64,000 nucleotides of DNA, taken from UBA2357 sp002344625. GTDB taxonomy: Bacteria > Pseudomonadota > Gammaproteobacteria > Burkholderiales > Rhodocyclaceae. Below, one piece after another: positions 19,182 to 28,611 of this stretch (within the stretch, counting starts at the first letter, position 1; each line of letters starts with the position of its first letter). Under the pieces are notes generated by a model. The model made no database searches and was not told where the DNA came from. It worked only from the letters and a program-made list of their open reading frames with translations. The stretch is from assembly GCA_937995335.1 (NCBI GenBank), contig CALKIH010000041.1, positions 62,001 through 126,000 of the forward strand, read 5' to 3'. The translations under genes and the position numbers were made by a program.

Positions 19182-19332
19182 GTTCGGTTTCCTTGCACTT
19201 ATCGGCGAGCAAAGCCCATAATCCTACACCTTTGCACTACGTGATTCATAGCAAATCAGTCTGCACTGAGATGCTTGCCGGCTACTCAAGTATCTGAAAC
19301 GCGAGCAATCCCCCTTTCCTCCAGCCACCACC

Positions 19333-19902
19333 ATGACAACCCACCCCACGCCCTCCAGCACCGGCACACCAGGCGCCCGAATGCTCGACCTGGACGAACT
19401 GGTGAGCGCCATACGCAAGGAAGCAGCTCAACGCTCCCGTTCGCCCTTGGATGCCGGCGTGGAGACCGGGGTAGCCGCCGGCCAGGCCCGCCAAACTACC
19501 GAAGCCCAGCGCCGAGAGCCCTTTCTGCGTTTTTCGCGCGCCTTGCATGTGAGGGACTTTCTGCCTTATCACGGTCCTGAGTTCGTGTCCGCTGTGTTTT
19601 CTACCCTGCTCCGTCGTGAACCGGAGCCCGACGCGCTGGAGCATTTCGTACGCCTAATCGCCAATGGACAACGTAGCCGGTGGGAGGTCGTCGCAAGCGT
19701 TCTGTTGTCGCCGGAAGGACGACGTCACCGTGTCCGTCTTCACGGCGCGGCAGGCATGCTGCTATCGGCGGTAATTTTCAAGATGCCGTTGATCGGCTGG
19801 GTATGGGCGCGAACGGCCGAGGTCTTACGATTCCCGGCACACCTGAGGGATCTGCGCGACGAAGACCGCAAGATGCTCGCCCTCATCAACAGCCTGCGTT
19901 GA
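19333..19902 (+). CDS. Stand-alone DUF4214 adaptor-like protein
   Basis: 189 aa. A helix near residue 20 (LDELVSAIRKEAAQRS) is followed by a Pro/Ala-rich linker, DUF4214 at about 75-132 (FSTLLRREPEPDALEHFV, LLSPEGRRHR), then an amphipathic segment (FKMPLIGWVWARTAEVL) and LPxHLRDLR-like helix. It matches the first part of the WbdD-like protein at 13785 feature by feature, including the [KR]-x-PL-x-G motif, but has no coiled coil or methyltransferase. No Shine-Dalgarno precedes ATG 19333; ATG 19381 (MLDLDELV) is an alternative and begins right at the shared helix. Probably a membrane-peripheral scaffold of the glycan machinery; the function is unknown. Confidence 0.75.
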   Translation: MTTHPTPSSTGTPGARMLDLDELVSAIRKEAAQRSRSPLDAGVETGVAAGQARQTTEAQRREPFLRFSRALHVRDFLPYHGPEFVSAVFSTLLRREPEPDALEHFVRLIANGQRSRWEVVASVLLSPEGRRHRVRLHGAAGMLLSAVIFKMPLIGWVWARTAEVLRFPAHLRDLRDEDRKMLALINSLR

Positions 19903-19920
19903 AAATCGGGGAGACAGCTG

Positions 19921-20940
19921 GTGCGTATCGTCGTTGCCTCGTTCCAGGTGCCGTTCAATCGAGGTGGAGCGAATTTTCTCGCCGAAGGCCTGATCAATGC
20001 CCTGCAACGCCGCGGCCATCAGGCAGAGCTGGTCACGGCGCCGTTTCGGTTTGCTCCGGACGAGCAGGTCGGGCGCGCAATCGACTACTGGTTGAGCGAG
20101 GATTTTTGCACGCTGAACTTCGCCGAGCCGGACCTTGTCATTCCACTGTCCTTTCCTGCCTACTACTGCCTGCATTCGCGCAAACGCGTTTGGTTGATGC
20201 ACCAGTTGCGCACCGCCTACGACCTCGCCCCCGAGAACATGGATCCCGCCCTACGCGCGAGAATCCACGAGCTCGATACAAACCGGCTGAATGCCTGCGA
20301 AGCGGTGTTCACGATTTCCAAGCGCGTATCCCAACGTCTCAGCGACAACAACGGCGTCGCCTCGACCGCGATCTACCACCCGCCCCCAGGTGCGGAAGAC
20401 TTCTACAGCGCCCCAGCGAAAGCATTCATCTTTGCCCCGAGCCGGATCGAAACACTCAAGCGACAAAACCTGCTGGTAGAAGCCATGGCAAAGGTGCGCA
20501 GCCCGGTCGTGGCCATCATTTCCGGCATGGGCGGTCAATATGGCGCACTGCTCGAGCAGGTTCGCACCCTCGGGCTTGACCAGCGGGTCAGGCTGGTAGG
20601 CAACGTCCCTCAAGCCGAAAAGATCGCCTACTACGCCAATTGCTTGGGTGTCTATTTTGCTCCGCATGACGAAGACTATGGCTACGTAACGCTGGAGGCG
20701 ATGCTCGCCGAAAAACCCGTCATCACCGGCAGAGACTCCGGCGGCCCGCTCGAGTTCGTCATCGATGACGAAACCGGCCTGATCGTCGAACCCGATGCGC
20801 AAGCCTTGGCAGAAGCGATCGACCGTCTCTATGCCGATCAGCACCGCGCGTCCGCGATGGGCCGCGCAGGCCGCGCATGGCTGAACCAGCTCGACCTGAC
20901 CTGGGACAAAACGCTCGACCAATTACTCGCTGGAATGTGA
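19921..20940 (+). CDS. GT4 glycosyltransferase
   Basis: 339 aa from GTG 19921, preceded by GGGGAGA at good spacing. GT-B fold: N-terminal acceptor half with VPFNRGGANFLAEGLINAL, and a C-terminal donor half with the retaining-enzyme motif EDYGYVTLEAM and the segment GRDSGGPLEFVIDDETGLIV. It starts 18 bp after the DUF4214 gene and is followed 8 bp later by a second GT4, with which it shares the donor half motif. Donor and linkage cannot be told from sequence. Confidence 0.9.
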   Translation: MRIVVASFQVPFNRGGANFLAEGLINALQRRGHQAELVTAPFRFAPDEQVGRAIDYWLSEDFCTLNFAEPDLVIPLSFPAYYCLHSRKRVWLMHQLRTAYDLAPENMDPALRARIHELDTNRLNACEAVFTISKRVSQRLSDNNGVASTAIYHPPPGAEDFYSAPAKAFIFAPSRIETLKRQNLLVEAMAKVRSPVVAIISGMGGQYGALLEQVRTLGLDQRVRLVGNVPQAEKIAYYANCLGVYFAPHDEDYGYVTLEAMLAEKPVITGRDSGGPLEFVIDDETGLIVEPDAQALAEAIDRLYADQHRASAMGRAGRAWLNQLDLTWDKTLDQLLAGM

Positions 20941-20948
20941 CTCGATAC

Positions 20949-22097
20949 ATGAACATCGGAATCGTTGCCCCGTGCGCCGTACCGCTTGTGATCGGTGGCG
21001 CCGAAAAATTCTGGTGGGGCCTGGAACGATACATCAACGAGCATACCCCCCATACCGCGGACATCATCAAGCCACCATCGCCCGAGCATGACTTCTGGAG
21101 CCTGATCAAGAGCTACCGCTATTTCTCGGCACTCGATCTTTCCGCCTTCGATGTGATCGTAAGCTGCAAGTACCCTGCGTGGATGGTCCGGCACGCCAAT
21201 CACAAGGTATACATGTTCCACAAGTTGCGTGGCCTGTACGACGCATACCCCGGAGACGTTCGCCTTTCGCCCGAATTACACGCACACGAGGCAAGCTCGG
21301 ATCTGATCCGGCTGTGCGAGCTTGCGCTCGAAGGGAAAGCCGATTCACGCGACGTGTTCGATGCGCTGGACGCCTTTCGTGCGAGCGGACAGGGGCAGAT
21401 GAATGTCGAGTTTCCCGGACCACTCTCCCGACTCGTCGTCCACGCGCTCGACGCTACGGCATTCTCCAATGGCAAGATACAGGGCTTCGGAGCACTCTCC
21501 CGGGAAGTCGCGGCACGCAAGGACTATTTCCCGGCGGGACGAGCAGTCGACGTGTTCCATCCCCCGACCAGCGCCCGGATCGAACCGGGCGACTACGGCG
21601 ACTATCTCTTCACCGCAAGCCGTCTGGATGGTCCCAAGCGCGTTGAACTGATCGCCGAAGCGATGCAACATGTGCGCTCGGACCTGACACTGAAAATCGC
21701 CGGAACCGGACCGCAGGAGGACCGCCTGCGCAGCTTGGCGGCGGCCGATCCGCGCATCGAGTTGCTTGGACACGTGAGCGAAACCGCGCTTGCAGGGCTC
21801 TACGCGAATGCGCTGGCCGTGGCGTTCGTGCCCTGGCGCGAAGATTACGGCCTGATCACGCTGGAGGCGATGCAGGCCGGCAAGGCGGTCATCACTACAC
21901 ACGACGCGGGCGGCCCCACCGAACTGGTCCGCCATGAACACAACGGGCTCATCGTTGCGCCCGTTGCACGTGAACTCGGGCAGGCCATCGATCAGCTCAG
22001 CACCGATCGTGCCCGCGCGAGGGCACTGGGCGCTGCGGCGCTGGAAACCGCCCGGCACGTCTCCTGGGAACCACTCGTCGAATGGCTGATTAACTAG
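20949..22097 (+). CDS. GT4 glycosyltransferase
   Basis: 382 aa from ATG 20949 (MNIGIVAPCAVPLVIGGAEKF), 8 bp after the previous stop; an open frame upstream from 20877 lies inside the previous gene and is not used. The acceptor half has GGAEKFWWGLERYINEHT and FDVIVSCKYPAWMV; the donor half has ASRLDGPKRVELIAEAM and EDYGLITLEAM. The next gene starts one base after its stop and repeats the first 90 residues of this protein in diverged form. Confidence 0.9.
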   Translation: MNIGIVAPCAVPLVIGGAEKFWWGLERYINEHTPHTADIIKPPSPEHDFWSLIKSYRYFSALDLSAFDVIVSCKYPAWMVRHANHKVYMFHKLRGLYDAYPGDVRLSPELHAHEASSDLIRLCELALEGKADSRDVFDALDAFRASGQGQMNVEFPGPLSRLVVHALDATAFSNGKIQGFGALSREVAARKDYFPAGRAVDVFHPPTSARIEPGDYGDYLFTASRLDGPKRVELIAEAMQHVRSDLTLKIAGTGPQEDRLRSLAAADPRIELLGHVSETALAGLYANALAVAFVPWREDYGLITLEAMQAGKAVITTHDAGGPTELVRHEHNGLIVAPVARELGQAIDQLSTDRARARALGAAALETARHVSWEPLVEWLIN

Positions 22098-22098
22098 C

Positions 22099-24129
22099 AT
22101 GCGGATAGGTATCGTCGCACCATGCCCGTCTCCCTATGCCCAAGGGTTACCAGAACACTTGTGGCGCAGCCTGCGGGACTACATCAATTCCGAGACGGCT
22201 CACCAATGTGACATCGTCAAACTCCCCTTCCCGACACAAGACTTCTGGTCGCGCCTTAAGGCCTATCGGCAATTTGCCGAACTCGACCTTAGCGGGTTCG
22301 ACGTGGTGATCAGCGGACAGGCGCCGGCGTGGATGGTCGACCATCCCAGGCATATCGTCCTGGTGCCGGACGCTTCTACAAGGTCGGGACCCGACCGAAC
22401 ACACTCCTCCGGAACATCCTTTCACACGCAGGACTCAGGCACGGCGGGCCAGCACCCAGCGCTCCGCAACCTGTCTCGCCTGCTTGGCATGCCCGCATCC
22501 AGTCGCATCATGCTGCCCCGGCTGTTCGACACGCTCGCCGGGATCGAAGCTTGCACCACGTCGGCGGTGCAACTCCAGTGGCCAGACCCCCTCGCTCAGG
22601 CGGTTCTGAACCATCTTGATGCGGTGGCGCTAAGCTCGGTCCAACTCCGTCAACACCCACTCCAAGCCACGGGATTCGATCTCCCGGAAGAAGACACGAC
22701 GACCGGCTTGAACGACGCCTGTCCAGCCCCCAGAGACTGCACCGTTCCTTCCGTACGCTGGGAGGCTCTGCTCGAAGACTGCCTGACTCCATCCATCGCC
22801 ACCAATACATCGCCGTACGAATGGGGTAGCCGCGGACTGCCGAAACTGGTGGTGCTCACCACCTTCTCGATCTTTCCGCCACGCCATGGCGGCCAGGCAC
22901 GCGTATTTCATCTATACCGCCAACTGGCCCGCTGGTTCGACATCACCATCGTATCCACCACACAAGCCGGGCACGCCACGCGGGAACAACTCATCGCCCC
23001 TGGTTTGCGTGAAATACGTGTTTCAAAATCACGCAAACACCAGCAACAGGAGTTGGCGCTGAGGCGCGCATTAGGCGTACCGATCGAGGATGTCGCCATG
23101 CTCGGTTTCTGGCAGGACTCGCCCGAGCTCATAGACACCATTCGTGAAGCATGTGCCGACGCCTGGCGCGTGATCACTTGCCACCCCTATCACTACCCGC
23201 TGCTACGCGAGCACATCAAAACGCCATTCTGGTACGAAGCTCAGGACGTCGAGACCCAGATCAAGACAGCGATCCTGCCCCAAGGTGAGCGCTCGCGTCC
23301 CTGGTTGGAAAAAGTCGCGGCGGCCGAGGCCGCATGCTGCGCCGAGGCCGAGTACGTGCTCACATGCAGCCCCGAAGATGCACTGGAGTTACAGCGCCGC
23401 TATCAACTCACCGCGGACAAATGCGTCATGGTCCCCAACGGAACGGACGTGGAGGCGATCGGCTTTGCCCCCCCCGCACGGCGGCGCCAGCTGCGCCAGC
23501 GCCTGTTCGGAGCCCACCCGCTTTCACCGCAGGTGCTGTTCATGGGCAGCGGGCACCACCCCAATCTGGAGGCAGTCCAGCAAGTATTCGAATTCGCGGA
23601 TGCGTGCAGAGACATGCAGTTCCTGATCATGGGAAGTTGCTGCGGCGCATTCAACCCCGACATGAAACCGGAAAACGTGGCTTTCCTCGGAGAATTATCC
23701 GAATCGGAGCGGCTGGTCGTACTCGAAATGGTCGACATCGCAATCAACCCGATGCTTACCGGCTCGGGTACCAATCTCAAGATGATCGACTTCCTCGTGG
23801 CCGGCATTCCCACCCTGAGCTCGGAGATCGGGGCACGCGGCCTTGGTCTGGAAGACGGGGTCCAATGCCTGATCAAACCTATTGACCAGTTCCCGGCGAC
23901 CCTGCGCAACTTGGTACGTGATGACAAGCTGCAGGAGCAGTTATCAAGTGAGGGAAATCTCTTCGTCCACGAGAATTTTTCGTGGGCCCTGATCGTGGAG
24001 CGTGCTTTCGGCTCACTGGCTTCGAATCTTCAAGCCAGTGCAGGCTCTCGGGCGAGCGCGCCGCGTGAAGCGGGCTCACACGCCTCCGGGCATTCTTCAA
24101 CAACTACAGGGCACGAAATACGTACGTGA
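22099..24129 (+). CDS. Chimeric glycosyltransferase: partial GT4 acceptor half fused to a full GT4
   Basis: 676 aa. Residues 1-90 (MRIGIVAPCPSP, QDFWSRLKAYRQFAELDLSGFDVVISGQAPAWMV) copy the N-terminus of the preceding protein. Residues about 90-245 are low-complexity linker with remnants of the same acceptor half. From about 250 a complete and different GT4 domain begins (PKLVVLTTFSIFPPRHGGQARVFHLY), with NGTDVEAIGF, GSGHHPNLEAV and the donor motif region NPMLTGSGTNLKMIDFLVAGIPTLSS. The C-terminal enzyme looks intact and active; the N-terminal part looks degenerate. It ends 10 bp before the convergent gene at 24140. Confidence 0.85.
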   Translation: MRIGIVAPCPSPYAQGLPEHLWRSLRDYINSETAHQCDIVKLPFPTQDFWSRLKAYRQFAELDLSGFDVVISGQAPAWMVDHPRHIVLVPDASTRSGPDRTHSSGTSFHTQDSGTAGQHPALRNLSRLLGMPASSRIMLPRLFDTLAGIEACTTSAVQLQWPDPLAQAVLNHLDAVALSSVQLRQHPLQATGFDLPEEDTTTGLNDACPAPRDCTVPSVRWEALLEDCLTPSIATNTSPYEWGSRGLPKLVVLTTFSIFPPRHGGQARVFHLYRQLARWFDITIVSTTQAGHATREQLIAPGLREIRVSKSRKHQQQELALRRALGVPIEDVAMLGFWQDSPELIDTIREACADAWRVITCHPYHYPLLREHIKTPFWYEAQDVETQIKTAILPQGERSRPWLEKVAAAEAACCAEAEYVLTCSPEDALELQRRYQLTADKCVMVPNGTDVEAIGFAPPARRRQLRQRLFGAHPLSPQVLFMGSGHHPNLEAVQQVFEFADACRDMQFLIMGSCCGAFNPDMKPENVAFLGELSESERLVVLEMVDIAINPMLTGSGTNLKMIDFLVAGIPTLSSEIGARGLGLEDGVQCLIKPIDQFPATLRNLVRDDKLQEQLSSEGNLFVHENFSWALIVERAFGSLASNLQASAGSRASAPREAGSHASGHSSTTTGHEIRT

Positions 24130-24139
24130 CCTTGGAAAG

Positions 24140-26545
24140 CTAGCGCAAGCACGTCTCGGCGAGAATCCCGTTGATCCGGGCACCGAATTCGGGTGAATCG
24201 ACGAAGGCCTTGCGCAGGCTCTCACGGACGACACCACGCTCGAGTTCCGCTACCCAGAAGTTGAAACCTGCCAGATCGCCCCCACGACGCAGGAAGGCGT
24301 TGTACAAATCCTCCACATACTGCGCGTTGCTGCGCCCACGCCCCAAGTATTCGCCGCTCGACAGAAACTGCGACGAAATCGAGTTCGCCTCCGAATACGT
24401 TGCGCTGGCGCCAGCGCACTGCGCCCCTCTGAAACGATTGACCCAGAACGACAGACCACCGCTGTCCGGCAGCCGGCCCAGCAATCCACGATAAAAATCA
24501 ATCACCGCCAGAACCTCTGCGCGCGACCGTTCACTGGCGGAAAAACCGGCCATGAAACGCTCGAACTCGGACGAAAACAGGAAGTTAAACATCACGATAT
24601 CGCGCGGCATCCCCAGTGTCAGTTGCCCGGCCCAGTATGCCTGACCGCCGCCGTCCGGATTGCGCGCAAAAAAGGTCCGATAGAGATTGCTCAGAAACTG
24701 TTCGACGCTCGCATTCTTGTTCTTGTACTCAGCACTCGTGAAGAAGTAGTTCGCCATCACGATGAACGCCTCCTTGGGCTCGACCCCGAAGCTTTGCAGT
24801 CGTGCCGCCTCGCCTTCCCAGAAAACCACACCCCCGTCGTCAGGCGGTCGATCGAAAATCGAGTAGTAATAATGGCGCACCAACGAACGACCTCCTTCGC
24901 CGGCAAGCGTAACGACATGGGGCGAGCCTTGTGCATTCGAGTGTATGAACACCCCCCCCTGCTGGAGCCCTGTCACACTCGGCGAAAACGTGACGTTGAC
25001 CGTACATGTCGTACCAGGAGCTTGCACACCGCAGTTCGTCGTTGTGCGGAAGGCGCCATCTGCGACGACCCCGGATAGGTTGACCGGCTGGTCTCCGATG
25101 ACGGAAACCCTGACCGGACGCGGCGACCCGGTCGACCCAAGCAGTTGCCATCCCATGTCCACAGTATTGGCGCTGACTGAGAGCCGCCGCCCGGTCGGCC
25201 GCTCAGCGAAGACGTGGCGATAGTAGATTTCACTGCCGCCCGCGGCGAAGTCGTTATCCCGGAAATCGGCCCAGACCACCGCGAGCCTGTCCTTGCTGAA
25301 TATCGCAGCAGGGTCCATCGCAACATTGGTAGAGACGACCATTGCGTGCTCCCCGACGACATTTCCAGCTTCGCTAGGCGTCAGCTTGCGATACAACACC
25401 TTGCCGACCTCGAAGCCATCGATCTTCGCGCCGCCATCCTGCCACATTGCGATATGCACGTTTCCCGCCGCATCCTCGCCCATTCCAAACAGGCCGAACT
25501 CGGCCCCCGAACCTTCGAACTCCGGGTGATTCGCACCGTATCCGGGGATACCGGCTGTCAAGTCGGTCACATCTGCCCATCCGGTTGAAAACGGCCGCCC
25601 CCAGCGATACATCAAGGCATTGCCATGTTGCTCGGACCAGAACCCCAGGTGCAGGCGTCCCCCTGCGCCGGCCACCAGTTTGCTGCCATAGGTGTTACCC
25701 GCGAAACGGGGCAAGGACGGTGATACCCGCTGCGATGGTTGCAGCCAGTCGACGATACCGTCCCCGGGACAAGCAGACGCGTGCGCCCTGAGCAGACGCT
25801 GTGAAAACGGCGGCCATCCCTCTTGCGGCACTCCATCCTTACTGCTCCGATAGAGCAGGAACAAGGTTCCGTCCATCAATGCCAGACGAGGCGACTCAGC
25901 GTCATTGCCACGATCAGCGCTGCTTACATGTTGGGCAGGCGTGAAGCTTGAGCCCCCATCGCAACTCACGCTCAGCAGCGCCTGACCGATCTCGTCGCCG
26001 TTGGCAAACCGACTGTCGTACCAAGCAAGATAGATCGCATCCCGAGCTTTAGAGTCGTCCACCAATACGTCCGACATTCGCATATACGCCGCACCGGCCC
26101 TGGCTACGACGACTCGGGGTGAATCGAACGTGCGGCCATCATCGCGGCTGATCGCCCCGAACAGACCCTGCCCGCCAGTGTTCCTGAGAAAACTATCGCT
26201 CCAGAAAACATAGACGCCCCCCCGGCCGACGCCGATCTTGGGTGATGGGCTTTGTGTCGCCACGCCATTCGCAACCCGCACCGGCGCAGACCACGAGTCG
26301 CCATTGTTGGCGCTGCGCGCTACATAGATGTCATACTTGTCGGCTTGAACACCTTCTGCCCAAGTGACGAAGAGCTGGCCTTGGTACGCGACGACATGAG
26401 GCGATCGCGCATAGCCCTGAACGGTCGAAAGCCGCAACTCCGGGCTCATACTCGCCGGCCAGGCTGGCACAGACACAAAGCCGATCGAGACCAGCAGGCA
26501 CATCCGGGCCGACAAACCGGCATGGTGGCAAATCCGGTGCAACAT
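24140..26545 (-). CDS. Secreted sialidase-like beta-propeller with DUF4214 C-terminal module
   Basis: 801 aa. It has a signal peptide (LVSIGFVSVPAWPAS) and a propeller (about 35-450) with Asp-box motifs SANNGDSWS, SRDDGRTFDS and SCDGGSSFT. A 100-aa Ig-like ASH/choice-of-anchor type domain follows (VSVIGDQPVNLSG, GTTCTVNVTFSPS). Residues about 557-801 are four DUF4214 units (FDRPPDDGGVVFW, FARNPDGGGQAYW, LGRLPDSGGLSFW, LRRGGDLAGFNFW). The catalytic Arg triad and Tyr/Glu pair of true sialidases were not located, so glycosidase activity is unproven; it may be glycan-binding. It follows the propeller gene at 26548 after 2 bp, in one operon. Confidence 0.85.
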   Translation of the reverse strand: MLHRICHHAGLSARMCLLVSIGFVSVPAWPASMSPELRLSTVQGYARSPHVVAYQGQLFVTWAEGVQADKYDIYVARSANNGDSWSAPVRVANGVATQSPSPKIGVGRGGVYVFWSDSFLRNTGGQGLFGAISRDDGRTFDSPRVVVARAGAAYMRMSDVLVDDSKARDAIYLAWYDSRFANGDEIGQALLSVSCDGGSSFTPAQHVSSADRGNDAESPRLALMDGTLFLLYRSSKDGVPQEGWPPFSQRLLRAHASACPGDGIVDWLQPSQRVSPSLPRFAGNTYGSKLVAGAGGRLHLGFWSEQHGNALMYRWGRPFSTGWADVTDLTAGIPGYGANHPEFEGSGAEFGLFGMGEDAAGNVHIAMWQDGGAKIDGFEVGKVLYRKLTPSEAGNVVGEHAMVVSTNVAMDPAAIFSKDRLAVVWADFRDNDFAAGGSEIYYRHVFAERPTGRRLSVSANTVDMGWQLLGSTGSPRPVRVSVIGDQPVNLSGVVADGAFRTTTNCGVQAPGTTCTVNVTFSPSVTGLQQGGVFIHSNAQGSPHVVTLAGEGGRSLVRHYYYSIFDRPPDDGGVVFWEGEAARLQSFGVEPKEAFIVMANYFFTSAEYKNKNASVEQFLSNLYRTFFARNPDGGGQAYWAGQLTLGMPRDIVMFNFLFSSEFERFMAGFSASERSRAEVLAVIDFYRGLLGRLPDSGGLSFWVNRFRGAQCAGASATYSEANSISSQFLSSGEYLGRGRSNAQYVEDLYNAFLRRGGDLAGFNFWVAELERGVVRESLRKAFVDSPEFGARINGILAETCLR

Positions 26546-26547
26546 GT

Positions 26548-28611
26548 TCAGCTCCGTTCGGCGCAGACCGCCGGGGCCTTGAACACACCGGCTCCGTCGG
26601 CAATCAGATAGAGATCGTCCGCATGCCTCACCAGATCGACGAACACGGGACGTTCATTCGCGGGTAAATCACCACTGCGATCAAGCCATGACCTACCGTG
26701 GTTGGTACTGCAATAGAACCCGCCGGAACGGCTCACCGCGAAAAGCGTCTCGCCCACGTATGCGACCCCCGAGAACACATGGCTATCGACCGCCTGCTGG
26801 ATCGCCACCCGCGTCCAGCTCAAGCCACCGTCGCTCGATGCGAACAAACCCTTGTTGGTCGCGGCGACAAGATTGTTCCGATCCCGCTCAGCAATCGCAT
26901 AGGCCCCCAACTGCATGAAGCCAGTATGAGTCGCCGTCATCCACCGCCAGCTCGTACCGTAGTCACTGGAAAACATGCCGATTCCAGCCCGCACATTGCC
27001 GCTCGGCCCGGTGTCCGAAGCATAACTCAATGCAAAGAGACGGCCCGGCACAAAGATACTGCGATGAATCCGCCCGAAACCAGTACGCCAGTCACGCCGC
27101 GAAAACGCACCGACCGAGGCCGTTGCGGTGAAGAGGCCGGCCTGAAACTGGTCGTCGAAATTGCTCACCGCAATTCCACCTCCTAGGCCGACATGGGCAA
27201 GCCCGATCGGATTGAGGAGTGTCCCTCCTCCCCCCGGTCGGCCCCAGTTCAGGCCGCCACGGAAGAACACCCCGCCAGGATAGCCTCCGAAACCGCCTGC
27301 GATGGCTGCTATTGATGACGGGTTGGAAGGATCGACAGACAGTCCGCGGATATTCGCCAGAGTCGGAACCGTCGTACCGCTGAGTGTCGGGAAGCCGCTG
27401 TTCGATCTGGCCCAAGACACACCACCATTGCCAGAAACCAGCACGCCCGCTCCTCTGGTGCCTACGACGAGTGTCGGCGCGGCCGTATCAGGCGCCGCTA
27501 AGGCGGTGGCGCGCAAGGCATGCAGACCGGAGGACTCGTGCCAGACTGTCGTTGCACCATTGCGTGGAGAATTCGAGTAGAACGCTCCCGCACCACGCAC
27601 GCCCGCAACAACCCGGGGTGAGAAAGGTGAACTACCGATCGCAAAAGCTGCATTGAGCAGCTCGGCCGGCGGCGAACCGACGGCATGCTGGCGGGAAAAC
27701 GACCAGGCACTCCCCACCTTGACCCCGCGATACAGACCCAGCCCACAAGACCCCACCCAAACTGCATTGGCATGCTGGCGGTCGAGCACCACCGTCTCGG
27801 CACCAAACACGCCGCCAGCCACCTCACCCGCCGGATGGGCCCAGGTCGAACTACCGAAGGCAAGGTAATCGACCCCGCCCGCGCCGCAACCTGCAGGGCT
27901 GCGTGTGGAGGCAAACACGGTACGGTCTGCGCTCACCGCAAGACCGGTGATGAAACGCAGACTGATATTGCCGCTGATGTCGGTCCAGGACAAACCGCCG
28001 TTCTCGGAGCGATAGACGCCGACGCCTGGTGGCGCGACACACGCCCCGTCAGGGCAGGGTGCGTTGCTGCCTGCATACACCACGTCGGGATTGACCGGAT
28101 CGAATGCTACCGCAGAGATTCCCAGATGCGCGATCCCGGCACTCACTCGCTCAGGCGCACCTCCGCCCTCGATTCGATAGACACCGGCACCCCGCACGCC
28201 GAACAATACGCTGTCCGAACTGCCTGGTCGGGCTGCAATGGCCACTGTTTCGTCATCGAACAGACGCCGCCATGAAACACCGTCGTCTACCGTAACGAAA
28301 ACACCTTCATCGGTTGCCGCGTACAAAGTCCGATTGTCCGCCCCGAGGGCAAACTGATGGACATAGCGCGCGGGGGAGTTCTCCAGCCGTATCCAACTGC
28401 TTCCACCACTCTCGCTGAGGTAGATGCCTCCGCCCTGGGTCGCTGCAAACACCCGGGTTGCCGAAGTAAAGGCGAAATCGCGGATCTCTCCCCCGGGGAT
28501 CGGCAGCTTCTCGACCGCAGCGGCGGCCATACCGGCCGCCATCAACCCCACGATCACGATTGCTGTCCTGGCCAAACACATTCGATCACGCAGAAATTCA
28601 CAAGGCCGCAT
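26548..28611 (-). CDS. Secreted Asp-box (BNR) beta-propeller protein
   Basis: 687 aa. Signal peptide (ARTAIVIVGLMAAGMAAAA). At least seven Asp-box repeats: SESGGSSW, TVDDGVSW, SENGGLSW, SGNGGVSW, SSDYGTSW, SSDGGLSW, STNHGRSW. These place it among Ycf48/sortilin-like or sialidase-like propellers of two stacked seven-blade type. No catalytic motif is visible, and there is no DUF4214 tail. GAGGTGA lies 5-6 nt before ATG 28611. It is transcribed ahead of and probably with the propeller at 24140. It is probably a periplasmic or secreted binding protein. Confidence 0.85.
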   Translation of the reverse strand: MRPCEFLRDRMCLARTAIVIVGLMAAGMAAAAVEKLPIPGGEIRDFAFTSATRVFAATQGGGIYLSESGGSSWIRLENSPARYVHQFALGADNRTLYAATDEGVFVTVDDGVSWRRLFDDETVAIAARPGSSDSVLFGVRGAGVYRIEGGGAPERVSAGIAHLGISAVAFDPVNPDVVYAGSNAPCPDGACVAPPGVGVYRSENGGLSWTDISGNISLRFITGLAVSADRTVFASTRSPAGCGAGGVDYLAFGSSTWAHPAGEVAGGVFGAETVVLDRQHANAVWVGSCGLGLYRGVKVGSAWSFSRQHAVGSPPAELLNAAFAIGSSPFSPRVVAGVRGAGAFYSNSPRNGATTVWHESSGLHALRATALAAPDTAAPTLVVGTRGAGVLVSGNGGVSWARSNSGFPTLSGTTVPTLANIRGLSVDPSNPSSIAAIAGGFGGYPGGVFFRGGLNWGRPGGGGTLLNPIGLAHVGLGGGIAVSNFDDQFQAGLFTATASVGAFSRRDWRTGFGRIHRSIFVPGRLFALSYASDTGPSGNVRAGIGMFSSDYGTSWRWMTATHTGFMQLGAYAIAERDRNNLVAATNKGLFASSDGGLSWTRVAIQQAVDSHVFSGVAYVGETLFAVSRSGGFYCSTNHGRSWLDRSGDLPANERPVFVDLVRHADDLYLIADGAGVFKAPAVCAERS

